The notes: generated by a model not told the origin, from the letters alone. A stretch of DNA of 9,678 bases from a bacterium (GCA_030629485.1 DAOVOW010000049.1:1-9678); one strand, 5' to 3'. Counted from the first letter of the stretch, positions 1 to 7,160 are shown. A program made the numbers and translations.

Positions 1-138
1 ACGAAGAAGGTTAGCCAGTCGTCGTGTCAATACCCGTGTCTTGCCGGACCCGGCTCCGGCAATGACCAGCAGCGGCCCTTCGGTGGTAGTGACGGCTTCG
101 CGCTGCGCTTCGTTGAGATCGTCCAGCAATCGGTTCAT
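1..138 (-). CDS. uvrD: UvrD/PcrA-type superfamily 1 DNA helicase, N-terminal fragment (runs off window)
   Basis: Only the first 46 codons are present; the gene continues past base 1. The ATG is at 138. The residues show the Q motif of SF1A helicases (LNEAQREAV, residues 8-16) and a perfect Walker A with its usual surroundings ([16 protein letters not shown], residues 25-40; K33 and T34 contact ATP phosphate and magnesium). Family members are 3'-5' helicases of nucleotide excision repair, mismatch repair or plasmid replication. The short N-terminus with the LLDDLN lead-in resembles UvrD/PcrA more than Rep, but 46 residues cannot separate UvrD from PcrA. No Shine-Dalgarno sequence precedes the ATG, and a good promoter lies only a few bases upstream. 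It follows rpmA on the same strand but is separated from it by a terminator, so it is probably its own transcription unit. Confidence 0.9.
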   Translation of the reverse strand, partial: MNRLLDDLNEAQREAVTTTEGPLLVIAGAGSGKTRVLTRRLANLLR

Positions 139-151
139 AACAATGGGGTTG

Positions 152-179
152 AATATACACGCGTTCGGGCGTTTGGCAA
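152..179 (-). promoter_or_regulatory. Candidate sigma70-type promoter for the helicase gene
   Basis: Read on the minus strand, a -35 hexamer TTGCCA (174-179) is followed after 16 bp by TATATT (152-157); each matches 5 of 6 consensus bases. The predicted start site, near 145, is only about 7 nt upstream of the ATG at 138, which would give a nearly leaderless mRNA. This fits the lack of a Shine-Dalgarno sequence. It is a prediction from consensus only. Confidence 0.5.
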
Positions 180-209
180 TGACATAGCCGGAAGTTTCCG
201 CCGGAAACG

Positions 210-239
210 AAAAAACCTCCAGCCAAACGGCCGGAGGTT
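210..239 (-). terminator. Rho-independent terminator of rpmA
   Basis: On the minus strand an 11-bp stem (214-224 paired with 229-239, one G-U wobble at 221/232) closes a 4-nt loop and runs straight into a run of T residues (215-210). It lies about 30 bp past the rpmA stop codon. A second perfect 6-bp hairpin with a 3-nt loop (194-208, GTTTCC/GGAAAC) follows immediately and may add to termination. Confidence 0.9.
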
Positions 240-267
240 GCTCTAAACCCTGGGGCCTACGTCGGTA

Positions 268-519
268 TTATTCGTATACGGACACCTGCTTGCGATCCCT
301 GCCGACCCGTTCAAATTTGACGACGCCCGTCACTTTGGCGAATAGTGTGCAGTCTTTGCCTATCCCGACATTATAGCCGGGCTTGATCCTGGTGCCGCAC
401 TGACGCACTATAATCGATCCGGCCGGGATTGCCTGGCCGCCGTATACTTTGGTTCCCCGCCGCTGGCCGTTGGAGTCACGGCCGTTCTTGGAAGAACCGA
501 CACCTTTCTTGTGAGCCAT
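268..519 (-). CDS. rpmA: 50S ribosomal protein L27 (bL27)
   Basis: This 83-aa protein is the normal length for bL27, a component of the large ribosomal subunit. Its N-terminal tail reaches towards the peptidyl-transferase centre and stabilises tRNA there. The start [20 protein letters not shown] is the diagnostic bL27 N-terminus. It begins directly with the mature form, without the cleaved N-terminal extension seen in Firmicutes. The core segment [14 protein letters not shown] and the C-terminal [17 protein letters not shown] also match the family. One oddity is Cys41 in the IIVRQ-C-GT segment, where the family usually has Arg. An AGAGG Shine-Dalgarno sequence sits 5 nt before the ATG. rplU (bL21), its usual operon partner, is not in the window; instead rpmA has its own promoter and terminator, so it appears monocistronic. 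Confidence 0.97.
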   Translation of the reverse strand: MAHKKGVGSSKNGRDSNGQRRGTKVYGGQAIPAGSIIVRQCGTRIKPGYNVGIGKDCTLFAKVTGVVKFERVGRDRKQVSVYE

Positions 520-572
520 CTAAACCTCTATCTGCAAACCGTTCTTTTTTCTCAGTACCTACAATGAGTTTA

Positions 573-591
573 TCGCCGGATTCCCCGGCGA
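573..591 (-). promoter_or_regulatory. Hairpin in the rpmA 5' leader
   Basis: A perfect 7-bp stem (573-579 paired with 585-591) with a 5-nt loop lies at the start of the predicted rpmA leader, about 55 nt before the start codon. It is followed by A-rich rather than U-rich sequence in the transcript sense, so it is not a terminator. It could be a transcript-stabilising or autoregulatory leader element, but the sequence gives no direct evidence of function. Confidence 0.35.
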
Positions 592-603
592 CAACAGCTA
601 ATT

Positions 604-631
604 ATTATAACAAATCCCGACCCAAAGGCAA
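604..631 (-). promoter_or_regulatory. Candidate sigma70-type promoter of rpmA
   Basis: Minus-strand TTGCCT (626-631) and a perfect TATAAT (604-609) are spaced by 16 bp, in the gap between clpC and rpmA. The predicted transcript would have a leader of roughly 80 nt. The perfect -10 box and the hairpin separating it from clpC upstream support independent transcription of rpmA. Confidence 0.65.
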
Positions 632-709
632 GCGAAATATGCAAGTGGTTGGCATGTAATTCGTTGGCGAAACCCAGGAGGTACCACCGCGATCAGCTAC
701 CTATACGGG

Positions 710-738
710 AGACGGCCTGGCTGATGGCCCGGCCGTCT
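710..738 (-). terminator. Hairpin downstream of clpC, possible operon terminator
   Basis: A perfect 8-bp GC-rich stem (710-717 paired with 731-738) extends past one mismatch by three more pairs (719-721 with 727-729), leaving a 5-nt loop. It lies about 30 bp beyond the clpC stop. No U-run follows on the minus strand, so it is not a canonical intrinsic terminator. It could end transcription with help or protect the 3' end of the operon mRNA. Confidence 0.5.
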
Positions 739-766
739 GCGAGATAACCTATCGAATCACTCTCGT

Positions 767-3238
767 TCAACCCTGGTGGTTACTGACCTCCGCCTGCTGA
801 TCCTTGTCTTTGGTTGAGCTTTTGTCAAAGACAAAGGTGAGTTCATTCTCAGCGGCGCCGACAATCAACTCGCAGTCTCCGGCGAAATGGCCGCGCAGGA
901 CTTCTTCGGCCATCGGGTCCTCCAGGTATTTCTGGAGGGCACGCTTCAGCGGTCGAGCGCCGTAGGCAGGCTCGAAGCCCTTGTCGGCCAGGAAATCACA
1001 GGCCTCCGGAGTCAACTGGAAGCTGATACCTTTCTCGGCCATCCGTTTGGCGATATCGGCCACCAGGATGTGGATGATTGTCTTTATGTGCTCACGATCC
1101 AGGGCGTGGAAGATCAGCGTCTCATCGATTCGGTTGAGCAACTCCGGATTGAACATCTTCTTGAGTTCATCTTTGATCTTCTTCCCCATATTCTTATGCG
1201 AGAGGTCGGCCTTCTGAGCATCAAAGCCTACCGTCTTGTCGTCACGAAGCTGTCGTGTGCCGACATTCGAGGTCATAATGACGATGGTGTTTTTGAAGTC
1301 GACCTTGCGCCCGAACGAATCAGTCAAGGTTCCATCATCAAACAACTGCAGGAGAATATTGAAGACATCCGGATGGGCCTTCTCAATCTCATCTAGAAGC
1401 ACCACAGAGTATGGTTTACGACGAACCTTCTCGGTCAACTGACCGCCTTCCTCGTAACCAACGTAGCCGGGGGGAGCGCCGATCAGACGCGACACGGCGA
1501 ACTTCTCCATGTATTCCGACATGTCGATTCGAATCAGCGAATCGATGTCGTCAAACAGGAACTGAGATAACTGCCGCGCCAACTCGGTCTTGCCGACACC
1601 GGTGGGGCCAAGGAACATAAAGGCGCCGATGGGCCGACGAGGGTCAGCCAGCCCGGCTCGCGCCCGACGTATCGCTTTGGCGATGGTCGCAATAGCCTCC
1701 TCCTGCCCGATAATCGTCTTTCCCAGTTCCTCTTCCATCCGGAGCAGCCGTTTCGATTCGCTTTCCTCCAGGCGGAAAAGTGGGATACCGGTCATTTTGG
1801 CCAGCACCGTAGCCACTTCGTCGGCCGAAACGGTTATCTTCTGCTCCTCGCGGGCTTCTTCCCAATCCTTCTGCAACTGAGCCAGCTTGTCCTTTTTGGC
1901 TTTGATTTCGTCACGCAACTGGGCGGCGGTTTCAAAAGCCTGGTTTTTAACCGACTGTTCCTTCTTCTGTTGCAGAGCAACGATTTCGTTCTCGGTCTCG
2001 GCGAACTCGGTCGGTCGCGTGTAACTGGCCAAATGGGCACGTGCCCCGGCTTCGTCGATCAGGTCGATCGGCTTATCCGGTTGAAACTTCCCCGAGACAT
2101 AGCGATTGGACAGTTTGACGGCCGCCACGATCGCCTCGTCGGAAATCTTCAACTGGTGATGTTCTTCGTACTTCTCGCGGAGACCCTTCAGTATCTTGAT
2201 CGTGTCTTCCTCAGACGGCGGCTCGACCATCACAGTCTGAAAGCGTCGTTCGAGAGCGCCGTCCTTTTCGATATACTTGCGGTATTCATTCAGGGTAGTA
2301 GCGCCGATGCAGCGCAGTTCACCGCGTGACAGCGAAGGTTTGAAGATATTCGACGCATCCAGCGAGCCTTCCGCACCGCCGGCGCCCACGATAGTGTGCA
2401 ACTCGTCGATAAAGATAATCACATCGGCGGCGTTGATGATTTCGGTCATGACCGCCTTGAGACGCTCTTCAAACTGACCGCGGTACTTGGTGCCGGCCAC
2501 CAGCGAGGCCATGTCCAGAGTGACAACCCGTCTGTTCTCCAGTGTCTGTGGCACCCGATTCTCCACTATCCGTTGGGCCAGGCCCTCAACGATAGCAGTC
2601 TTACCGACACCGGGTTCGCCAATCAGCACCGGGTTGTTTTTCTTGCGGCGAGAGAGCACCTGAGTGACTCTTTCGATTTCCTCAATACGGCCGATGATCG
2701 GATCCAGTTTTCCGCGTCGAGCCAGTTCGGTAAGATCCCTTCCGAAATGATCGAGGGCCGGGGTCTTTGATTTCTTGCGCTTTTTCTTGAACGATGAAGG
2801 CTTGCCGTCCTGGACGTTTTTCAGTTCTTCGTAGGCTTCCTTGTAGTCGATCTCATAGGTGGACAACACCTGAGCAGCCACGCCCTCCTCATCCTTGAGC
2901 AAAGCCAGCAAAATGTGCTCGGTGTCGATGTCCTTGGACTTCAAGGCCCGCGCTTCCTGACCGGAGACCTCAAGGGTCTTCTTCGCCCGCGCGGTCAGTG
3001 GGAGTTGCCCCATGGTCATCGTACCACCGGCCGGTTGGACCACTTCCTCAATAGAGGCTTTCAGGTCGGCCAGGTCCAGTCCGAGGTTGGCGATGACTTC
3101 GACCGCTGTTCCTTCGCCCAGACGAATCAATCCCAACAAGAGATGCTCGGTCCCAATATAGTCATGCCTCAGACGGGCTGCTTCGTCGCGCGCGAACTCT
3201 ATCGCCTTACGAGCCCGTTCGGTGAACATCTCATTCAT
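767..3238 (-). CDS. clpC: ClpC, AAA+ unfoldase of the ClpCP protease
   Basis: This 823-aa HSP100 protein unfolds substrates with ATP and threads them into ClpP. Domains in order: a double Clp_N repeat (about 1-145); AAA1 with Walker A GEPGVGKT (207-214) and Walker B VIIFIDEL (273-280); a short middle region with a UVR-like helical segment (about 424-455); AAA2 with Walker A GPTGVGKT (544-551) and Walker [11 protein letters not shown] (611-620); and a C-terminal D2-small domain. A VGF tripeptide (670-672) in the AAA2 loop matches the ClpP-docking loop, which separates ClpC from the ClpB disaggregase; the short middle domain agrees. Length is typical. It is the last gene after mcsA and mcsB, 74 bp behind mcsB. 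An AGGAAGG precedes the ATG by 10 nt; an in-frame ATG at codon 4 is an alternative start. ClpP itself is not in the window. Confidence 0.97.
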   Translation of the reverse strand: MNEMFTERARKAIEFARDEAARLRHDYIGTEHLLLGLIRLGEGTAVEVIANLGLDLADLKASIEEVVQPAGGTMTMGQLPLTARAKKTLEVSGQEARALKSKDIDTEHILLALLKDEEGVAAQVLSTYEIDYKEAYEELKNVQDGKPSSFKKKRKKSKTPALDHFGRDLTELARRGKLDPIIGRIEEIERVTQVLSRRKKNNPVLIGEPGVGKTAIVEGLAQRIVENRVPQTLENRRVVTLDMASLVAGTKYRGQFEERLKAVMTEIINAADVIIFIDELHTIVGAGGAEGSLDASNIFKPSLSRGELRCIGATTLNEYRKYIEKDGALERRFQTVMVEPPSEEDTIKILKGLREKYEEHHQLKISDEAIVAAVKLSNRYVSGKFQPDKPIDLIDEAGARAHLASYTRPTEFAETENEIVALQQKKEQSVKNQAFETAAQLRDEIKAKKDKLAQLQKDWEEAREEQKITVSADEVATVLAKMTGIPLFRLEESESKRLLRMEEELGKTIIGQEEAIATIAKAIRRARAGLADPRRPIGAFMFLGPTGVGKTELARQLSQFLFDDIDSLIRIDMSEYMEKFAVSRLIGAPPGYVGYEEGGQLTEKVRRKPYSVVLLDEIEKAHPDVFNILLQLFDDGTLTDSFGRKVDFKNTIVIMTSNVGTRQLRDDKTVGFDAQKADLSHKNMGKKIKDELKKMFNPELLNRIDETLIFHALDREHIKTIIHILVADIAKRMAEKGISFQLTPEACDFLADKGFEPAYGARPLKRALQKYLEDPMAEEVLRGHFAGDCELIVGAAENELTFVFDKSSTKDKDQQAEVSNHQG

Positions 3239-3312
3239 ATCCTGTTATCCTTCCTCTATATTCCAAACCGGAAACTTCTTCTCACTTAATGACAATAACC
3301 TTGCAAGACCAA

Positions 3313-4377
3313 TCAGTTTTCCACCTGGCGCAGTTTTTCCCGCACCATCTGTGCCCTCACAAAGTCTCGACGGTTCGAATCCATCTCGTGTCCATAGAAT
3401 TTCTGTAGATGTGATGGTTGAGACAGAAGCAGAATGTCGTTAATGAGGGCAACGTCGAGAAAATCGATTATCTTCATAGCATGACCCAGTCGCACCGCCG
3501 ACAGGAGGTTCATGACTTCCTCGGAGGTAAGAACGCGGGCATGCTTGAGAATCCCGTAGGCTCGCCAGATCTTGTCTTCGATCATGTCGGCCGCTTCGTC
3601 GATCAACCGCTGACGGGCGGCGGCTTCGCTCTCAATAATCTCTTCGGCCACGCGGGTAATCTGACGCAAGGTTTCTTCCTCGGTAACACCGAGCGTTCTC
3701 TGATTAGAAAGCTGGAAGAGATTGCCGAGGACGTCGCTACCCTCGCCGTAGAACCCCCGCACGACCAGGCCGCTTCGGGTGATGCGTGAGATGACTTTGT
3801 CGATCTCGCGCGTCAGCACCAGACCGGGCAAATGAATCAGCACCGAGGCCCGCATGCCGGTACCGGCGTTGGTGGGACAGGCGGTCAGAAATCCGAAGTC
3901 GGGATCATAGGCGTACTCAAGATGCGCCGAGATTTCGGCGTCGTATCGGGTGGCCAGCTTGTACGCACCCTCCGGGTCGAGACCGGGGGCCAAAGCTTGA
4001 ATACGGAGATGGTCCTCCTCGTTGACCATTATGGACAGACGCTCCTGAGGGTCGATATATAGCGCCTTGGAGTTCTCACCATTGAGAAAACCGGGTGAGA
4101 TCAGATGTCGCTCCACCAGGAAATCCTGGTCGAGGCGGCTCAGATCCGTCGCCTTGTAAAAAAGTCCCTCGGCCAGTAGTTTGGAGCGAGCTCGCGTCGA
4201 GTCAAAGTAGCCCACAATACGCTCACGGGTGGCGGCATCGGCCGAGGCCGGAAAGAGACATCCGGCGACGTTGCGAGCCAAACGCACACGGCTGGAAAGG
4301 ACCACCAGCGCTTCCTTTCCTTCTCCGGACAACCATGCGGCCGGCGATTTTGCCATCTCTTCAAACATCGTATCCAC
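3313..4377 (-). CDS. mcsB: McsB, protein-arginine kinase
   Basis: This 354-aa protein is a bacterial relative of phosphagen (creatine/arginine) kinases that phosphorylates arginines in proteins, marking them for ClpCP. Visible family motifs are the ATP-binding arginine segment SSRVRLARN (28-36), the catalytic NEEDHLRIQ (119-127, with Glu121), CPTNAGTGMRAS (167-178, with the active-site Cys167) and RGFYGEGSDVLGN (207-219, with Glu212). Near the C-terminus RDFVRA (337-342) matches the RDxxRA phospho-arginine-binding motif reported for Bacillus McsB, so the allosteric site seems intact. All key residues are present, so the enzyme should be active. The start is GTG at 4377: a Shine-Dalgarno sequence beginning in the mcsA stop codon sits 7 nt before it. 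The ATG at 4368 would be 16 nt away, which is too far. It lies between mcsA (14 bp) and clpC (74 bp), the canonical order. Confidence 0.96.
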   Translation of the reverse strand: MDTMFEEMAKSPAAWLSGEGKEALVVLSSRVRLARNVAGCLFPASADAATRERIVGYFDSTRARSKLLAEGLFYKATDLSRLDQDFLVERHLISPGFLNGENSKALYIDPQERLSIMVNEEDHLRIQALAPGLDPEGAYKLATRYDAEISAHLEYAYDPDFGFLTACPTNAGTGMRASVLIHLPGLVLTREIDKVISRITRSGLVVRGFYGEGSDVLGNLFQLSNQRTLGVTEEETLRQITRVAEEIIESEAAARQRLIDEAADMIEDKIWRAYGILKHARVLTSEEVMNLLSAVRLGHAMKIIDFLDVALINDILLLSQPSHLQKFYGHEMDSNRRDFVRAQMVREKLRQVEN

Positions 4378-4384
4378 TCTCTAT

Positions 4385-4393
4385 CCTCTCCTT
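4385..4393 (-). promoter_or_regulatory. Shine-Dalgarno sequence of mcsB, overlapping the mcsA stop codon
   Basis: On the minus strand the mcsA stop TAA runs into AAGGAGAGG, which ends 7 nt before the GTG at 4377. The overlap suggests translational coupling of mcsA and mcsB, fitting the joint action of activator and kinase. It also decides the mcsB start in favour of GTG over the ATG three codons later. Confidence 0.75.
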
Positions 4394-4922
4394 AGCTTTC
4401 AACTGAAAAGGAGTTGCGCATTGTCTTAAGTTTGTCGCGAATCTCGGCGGCGCGTTCAAAGTCTTCCGTCTCGACCGCTTTTTTCAATTCTGTTTCAAGG
4501 CGCTCTTCCTCTTTGACGGGAATAGTGCCGTCGCTGTCCATAACAGGTGATTCACTCACCGGCGCCCGACCGCGGTGCAGCGATGCGCCGTGGATTTTTC
4601 GCATGACCATCTCAAGTCTCGTACGGAACGCCTTGTAGCAGTCGCCGCACCCAAAACGACCCTGGCGAGCGAATTCATCAAACTTCAGACCGCAGCCCGG
4701 GCACGACAACGAATCTTCAGGCCTGGAGGCACTTGCCTGCGGCAAGCTCTCGGCCAGCCCGGAGAGGATTTCCGCCAACGGAAACGGCGCATTCTCCAGG
4801 GGAGAATGAAAACCTCTGGCAGCGGCGCACTCTTTGCACAGCGACAGCGTTGTCTTTTCGTTGTTCACTATTTGTGTGATCTGAACGTGTGCCTCGCGTT
4901 TGCGGCAATCCTGACATAGCAT
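4392..4922 (-). CDS. mcsA: McsA, zinc-finger/UVR-domain activator of McsB
   Basis: This 176-aa protein has the complete McsA architecture. There are two zinc-binding four-cysteine clusters (C3, C6, C29, C32 and C74, C77, C92, C95) and a C-terminal UVR domain (about 137-170: acidic helix, then the signature around EDFERAAEIRDKLK). In Bacillus, McsA binds and activates the arginine kinase McsB and modulates ClpC. A variable Ala/Pro/Ser-rich linker (about 60-70) joins the clusters, and another low-complexity linker (about 113-136) precedes the UVR domain. The gene starts 7 bp after the lolD stop, with the AGG of a weak Shine-Dalgarno sequence inside the last lolD codon. It is therefore almost certainly co-transcribed with lolD and mcsB. 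In Firmicutes ctsR precedes mcsA; here lolD occupies that place. Confidence 0.95.
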   Translation of the reverse strand: MLCQDCRKREAHVQITQIVNNEKTTLSLCKECAAARGFHSPLENAPFPLAEILSGLAESLPQASASRPEDSLSCPGCGLKFDEFARQGRFGCGDCYKAFRTRLEMVMRKIHGASLHRGRAPVSESPVMDSDGTIPVKEEERLETELKKAVETEDFERAAEIRDKLKTMRNSFSVES

Positions 4923-4929
4923 AGCTTAG

Positions 4930-5628
4930 TTACCTGCGCGTTATATGTTCAAAAACCTTGCCATCGACAATTTGTGCCTCACTATCGCATCGTTCGGCCA
5001 GTTCCCGGTTGTGTGTGGCGATCAGAAACGTGGTGTCATTGTCGGCGTTGAGTTGGAAGAGCAGATCGTGGAGCCGGCGGCCGGTGGATGTATCGAGATT
5101 CCCCGAGGGTTCATCGGCCAGAATAATCGGAGGGTCATTAGCCAGGGCTCGCGCAACCGCCACCCGTTGCTGTTCACCGCCCGACAACTGTCTCGGACGA
5201 TGGCTTGTCCTATCTCTTAAACCTACCATCTCCAGTAGATGTTCCGCCTTGATGGTAGCTTTGCTTTTCTTTTTCCCCGCTACCAACAGCGGTATCATTA
5301 CGTTCTCAAGGGCCGTGAAGTCGTTCATAAGGTAGTGAAACTGAAAAACGAAACCTATCATCTCATTGCGAAATGCGGCCAACTGAGTTTCAGTTTTGTT
5401 ACGCAACGTAACGCCGGCCACGGTCACTGCTCCCTCGGTCGGTCGATCCAATCCGCCCATAATGTGCAGCAAGGTCGACTTTCCAACGCCGGAGGTGCCG
5501 GTCACAGCCGCCATTTCCCCGCGGCGAATCCCCAGCGACAGCCCCTTGAGAACCGGGAGGACACTGTTGGCCGTTTTGAACTGCCGATGTATATTCGTGG
5601 CCGACAAAATCAACTCGTTGTTATCCAT
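4930..5628 (-). CDS. lolD: LolD-type ABC ATPase of the lipoprotein-releasing complex
   Basis: This 232-aa protein has the length and motifs of the MacB/LolD/FtsE ABC group: Walker A GTSGVGKST (44-52), a Q-loop around Gln96 (VFQFHYL), signature LSGGEQQR (148-155), Walker B IILADEPSGNLD (168-179) and H-loop His206 (IATHN). The Q-loop followed by HYLMNDFTALENV resembles the LolD pattern, in which the Q-loop is followed by xHLLxEFTALEN. Family function is ATP-driven release of outer-membrane lipoproteins from the inner membrane with a LolC/E permease, and such a permease is encoded directly upstream. The 101-bp gap to that gene holds a promoter-like sequence, so lolD and the downstream mcsA-mcsB-clpC may also be transcribed on their own. 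The start has only a weak Shine-Dalgarno sequence. A MacB- or generic export ATPase cannot be fully excluded. Confidence 0.9.
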   Translation of the reverse strand: MDNNELILSATNIHRQFKTANSVLPVLKGLSLGIRRGEMAAVTGTSGVGKSTLLHIMGGLDRPTEGAVTVAGVTLRNKTETQLAAFRNEMIGFVFQFHYLMNDFTALENVMIPLLVAGKKKSKATIKAEHLLEMVGLRDRTSHRPRQLSGGEQQRVAVARALANDPPIILADEPSGNLDTSTGRRLHDLLFQLNADNDTTFLIATHNRELAERCDSEAQIVDGKVFEHITRR

Positions 5629-5669
5629 CTTTAAGCGTCTGCCGTCCTATGTGTTAACCCTTCGCGGGT

Positions 5670-5698
5670 ATACTACTGTTTTCGCCACTTTTGGTCAA
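5670..5698 (-). promoter_or_regulatory. Candidate promoter for lolD-mcsA-mcsB-clpC
   Basis: Minus-strand TTGACC (5693-5698, 5 of 6 matches) and TAGTAT (5670-5675, 4 of 6) are spaced by 17 bp, in the intergenic gap after the permease gene. The predicted start near 5663 gives a leader of about 35 nt before lolD. It could separate the stress genes from lolC transcription. The -10 is only moderate. Confidence 0.45.
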
Positions 5699-5711
5699 AG
5701 GTTTAGTCAAG
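5693..5711 (+). promoter_or_regulatory. CtsR-like direct repeat overlapping the lolD promoter
   Basis: GGTCAAA (5693-5699) is followed by AGTCAAG (5705-5711). The Firmicutes heat-shock repressor CtsR binds tandem RGTCAAA heptads with a 3-bp spacer. Here the spacer is 5 bp and the second heptad has one mismatch, so the match is partial. Its place, over the -35 region ahead of mcsA-mcsB-clpC, is where a repressor would act. The same bases also serve as TTGAC-type -35 elements, which weakens the case. Confidence 0.25.
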
Positions 5712-5729
5712 CGCAACAAAACCATCGAC

Positions 5730-6956
5730 TTATTGCCTCACGATCTCGATTACCGAAAGTCGCGCGGCCCGAGTCGCCGGATACAATGCAGCCAGGTAGC
5801 AAATGAGTACCGCCATACAACCGGACGCAACAAAGTCAACCAGCCTCGTTTCAATCGGCAGGTAGCTGATGAAATAGATATCCGGCGGCAGCGATACGAT
5901 CTGGTAGCTGTTTTGCACCCATGCTACCGCCAAGGCCAATCCCCATCCGGTCAGCACACCTACGACGGCAATCGTCAGTCCATTGAACACGAATATCTTG
6001 CGCACCGACGAGGGCGTCAGTCCGATTGTCTTGAGAATCCCAATGTCGGATCGTTTCTCCATCGTTAACATCACCAGGGTGGAGACAATCGAAAACGCTG
6101 CGACCACTACGATCAGGATGAATCCCAGGAAAAGGATCTTTTTCTCGATAGCAATCCAGGAGAACAGATTCTTGTGGAGAATGTTCCACGGCACCACGTC
6201 GTAGCTATAGCCGAGTAGAGAATCGATCATCGGCGCCATGCGTTCGGCCTCATAGATGTCCACCAGTTTGAGATGGGCTGCGGTGACGGCATCACCGGTC
6301 TTGAACAGTTTTTGCGCGTCGACAAGCGCGATGTAGGCCATTTGGGCATCGAATTCGTACATCCCCGTCTCTATTATTCCTGAAATGTGGAATTTGGCTA
6401 TCCGCGGGCGGGTCCTTTTCTGCAAATCCTCGCCGCGGATCGAGTAGAGCACCACCGGTTCACCGAGAAAGACACCCAATCGTTCAGCGAGGTTGCTGCC
6501 GATGATCATTCCGGGAATGGTGTCATCGTCAAGCACTATCGGCTCAAACGAACATTCGCCGACCTTCAAATCGTTGGCGAGATTGGAAGTGCGTTTCTCC
6601 GCCTCCAGATCGACGCCGCGCAGTATGATACCATCGCCGGCAGAGGCCGACGAAATGGCAGCTTTATAATAGATGAACGGCGACGCCGCGACCACTCCGT
6701 CGATTGACTCCAACTGCTGTACCAGTTGCTGATAGTCTTCGATGAACTCGCCGCGGAGCGGGAAGATGGTCACGTGCGAAGTTGTGCCGAGTAAACGTGA
6801 ACGGATCTCCGTCTCGAAGCCGTTATGCAGCGACATCACAAAACAGACGACCGCTACACCCAGTGTCACACCCACCATCGTTATCCAGGTGGAGACGGAC
6901 AAAAAGGCACGCCCGGACCTGAGGTATCGTCCGGCTACAAAAGTTTCGAAACTCAT
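5730..6956 (-). CDS. lolC: LolC/LolE-family lipoprotein-releasing permease (FtsX-like)
   Basis: This 408-aa integral membrane protein has the four-helix LolC/E topology: TM1 about 22-42, a large extracytoplasmic (MacB-type periplasmic core) domain about 43-272, TM2 about 273-297, TM3 about 322-348 and TM4 about 372-394. The N-terminal SFETFVAGRYLRS and the cytoplasmic coupling segment EKRSDIGILKTIGLTPSSV (300-318) are diagnostic of the family. With LolD it would extract acylated lipoproteins from the inner membrane and hand them to a LolA-like carrier. Only one permease gene is here, so the complex may be a homodimer (as proposed for LolF-type systems) or the partner may lie elsewhere; C versus E cannot be decided. 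The Shine-Dalgarno sequence AAGGAA lies 11 nt before the ATG. It is the first gene of the five-gene minus-strand cluster. Confidence 0.9.
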   Translation of the reverse strand: MSFETFVAGRYLRSGRAFLSVSTWITMVGVTLGVAVVCFVMSLHNGFETEIRSRLLGTTSHVTIFPLRGEFIEDYQQLVQQLESIDGVVAASPFIYYKAAISSASAGDGIILRGVDLEAEKRTSNLANDLKVGECSFEPIVLDDDTIPGMIIGSNLAERLGVFLGEPVVLYSIRGEDLQKRTRPRIAKFHISGIIETGMYEFDAQMAYIALVDAQKLFKTGDAVTAAHLKLVDIYEAERMAPMIDSLLGYSYDVVPWNILHKNLFSWIAIEKKILFLGFILIVVVAAFSIVSTLVMLTMEKRSDIGILKTIGLTPSSVRKIFVFNGLTIAVVGVLTGWGLALAVAWVQNSYQIVSLPPDIYFISYLPIETRLVDFVASGCMAVLICYLAALYPATRAARLSVIEIVRQ

Positions 6957-6978
6957 TCGATACGCAATTCCTTAGTGA

Positions 6979-7160
6979 GCTTGCTGAAGAATCCGCGCCA
7001 CCGTCATCGCGAGGGAGCCGCAAGAGAAACACCGCTTGACGGTGCGACCGCGGCAATCTCAGTTCGTTGATGGGTGCGGTGCAAGAGATTGCCACGCTCC
7101 CTTCGACACGAGTGTCTTCGGTCGCTCGCAATGACGATCAAAGGGGCTTCTACAACAAGC
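6979..7160. repeat. 182-bp imperfect palindrome, MITE-like intergenic element
   Basis: The two ends are inverted copies: 6979-6994 pairs with 7145-7160 at 13 of 16 positions, 7002-7013 pairs with 7125-7136 at 11 of 12, and 7052-7060 pairs perfectly with 7085-7093. The tip is a 24-nt loop at 7061-7084, and the arms between the matches are only loosely complementary. The inner arm ends (GTCATnGCGAG and its complement) resemble a dispersed palindromic repeat I recall from many bacterial genomes; this is memory, not a search. It encodes no protein I can support and lies in the presumed 5' leader of lolC. The right end contains a small perfect hairpin (7144-7162). Confidence 0.75.

Noticed and set aside
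620..631. 12-mer ACCCAAAGGCAA shared between the rpmA promoter region and 7231-7242
   Set aside because: A few shared 12-mers are expected by chance in a window of this size.
887..1396. Long plus-strand open frames opposite clpC, with similar ones opposite mcsB, lolD and the permease
   Set aside because: They mirror strongly conserved genes on the other strand, have no family resemblance or Shine-Dalgarno sequence, and are explained by codon bias of the true gene.
5629..7160. CIRCE element (HrcA operator) ahead of the stress genes
   Set aside because: No TTAGCACTC-N9-GAGTGCTAA-like sequence is visible upstream of lolC, lolD or mcsA.
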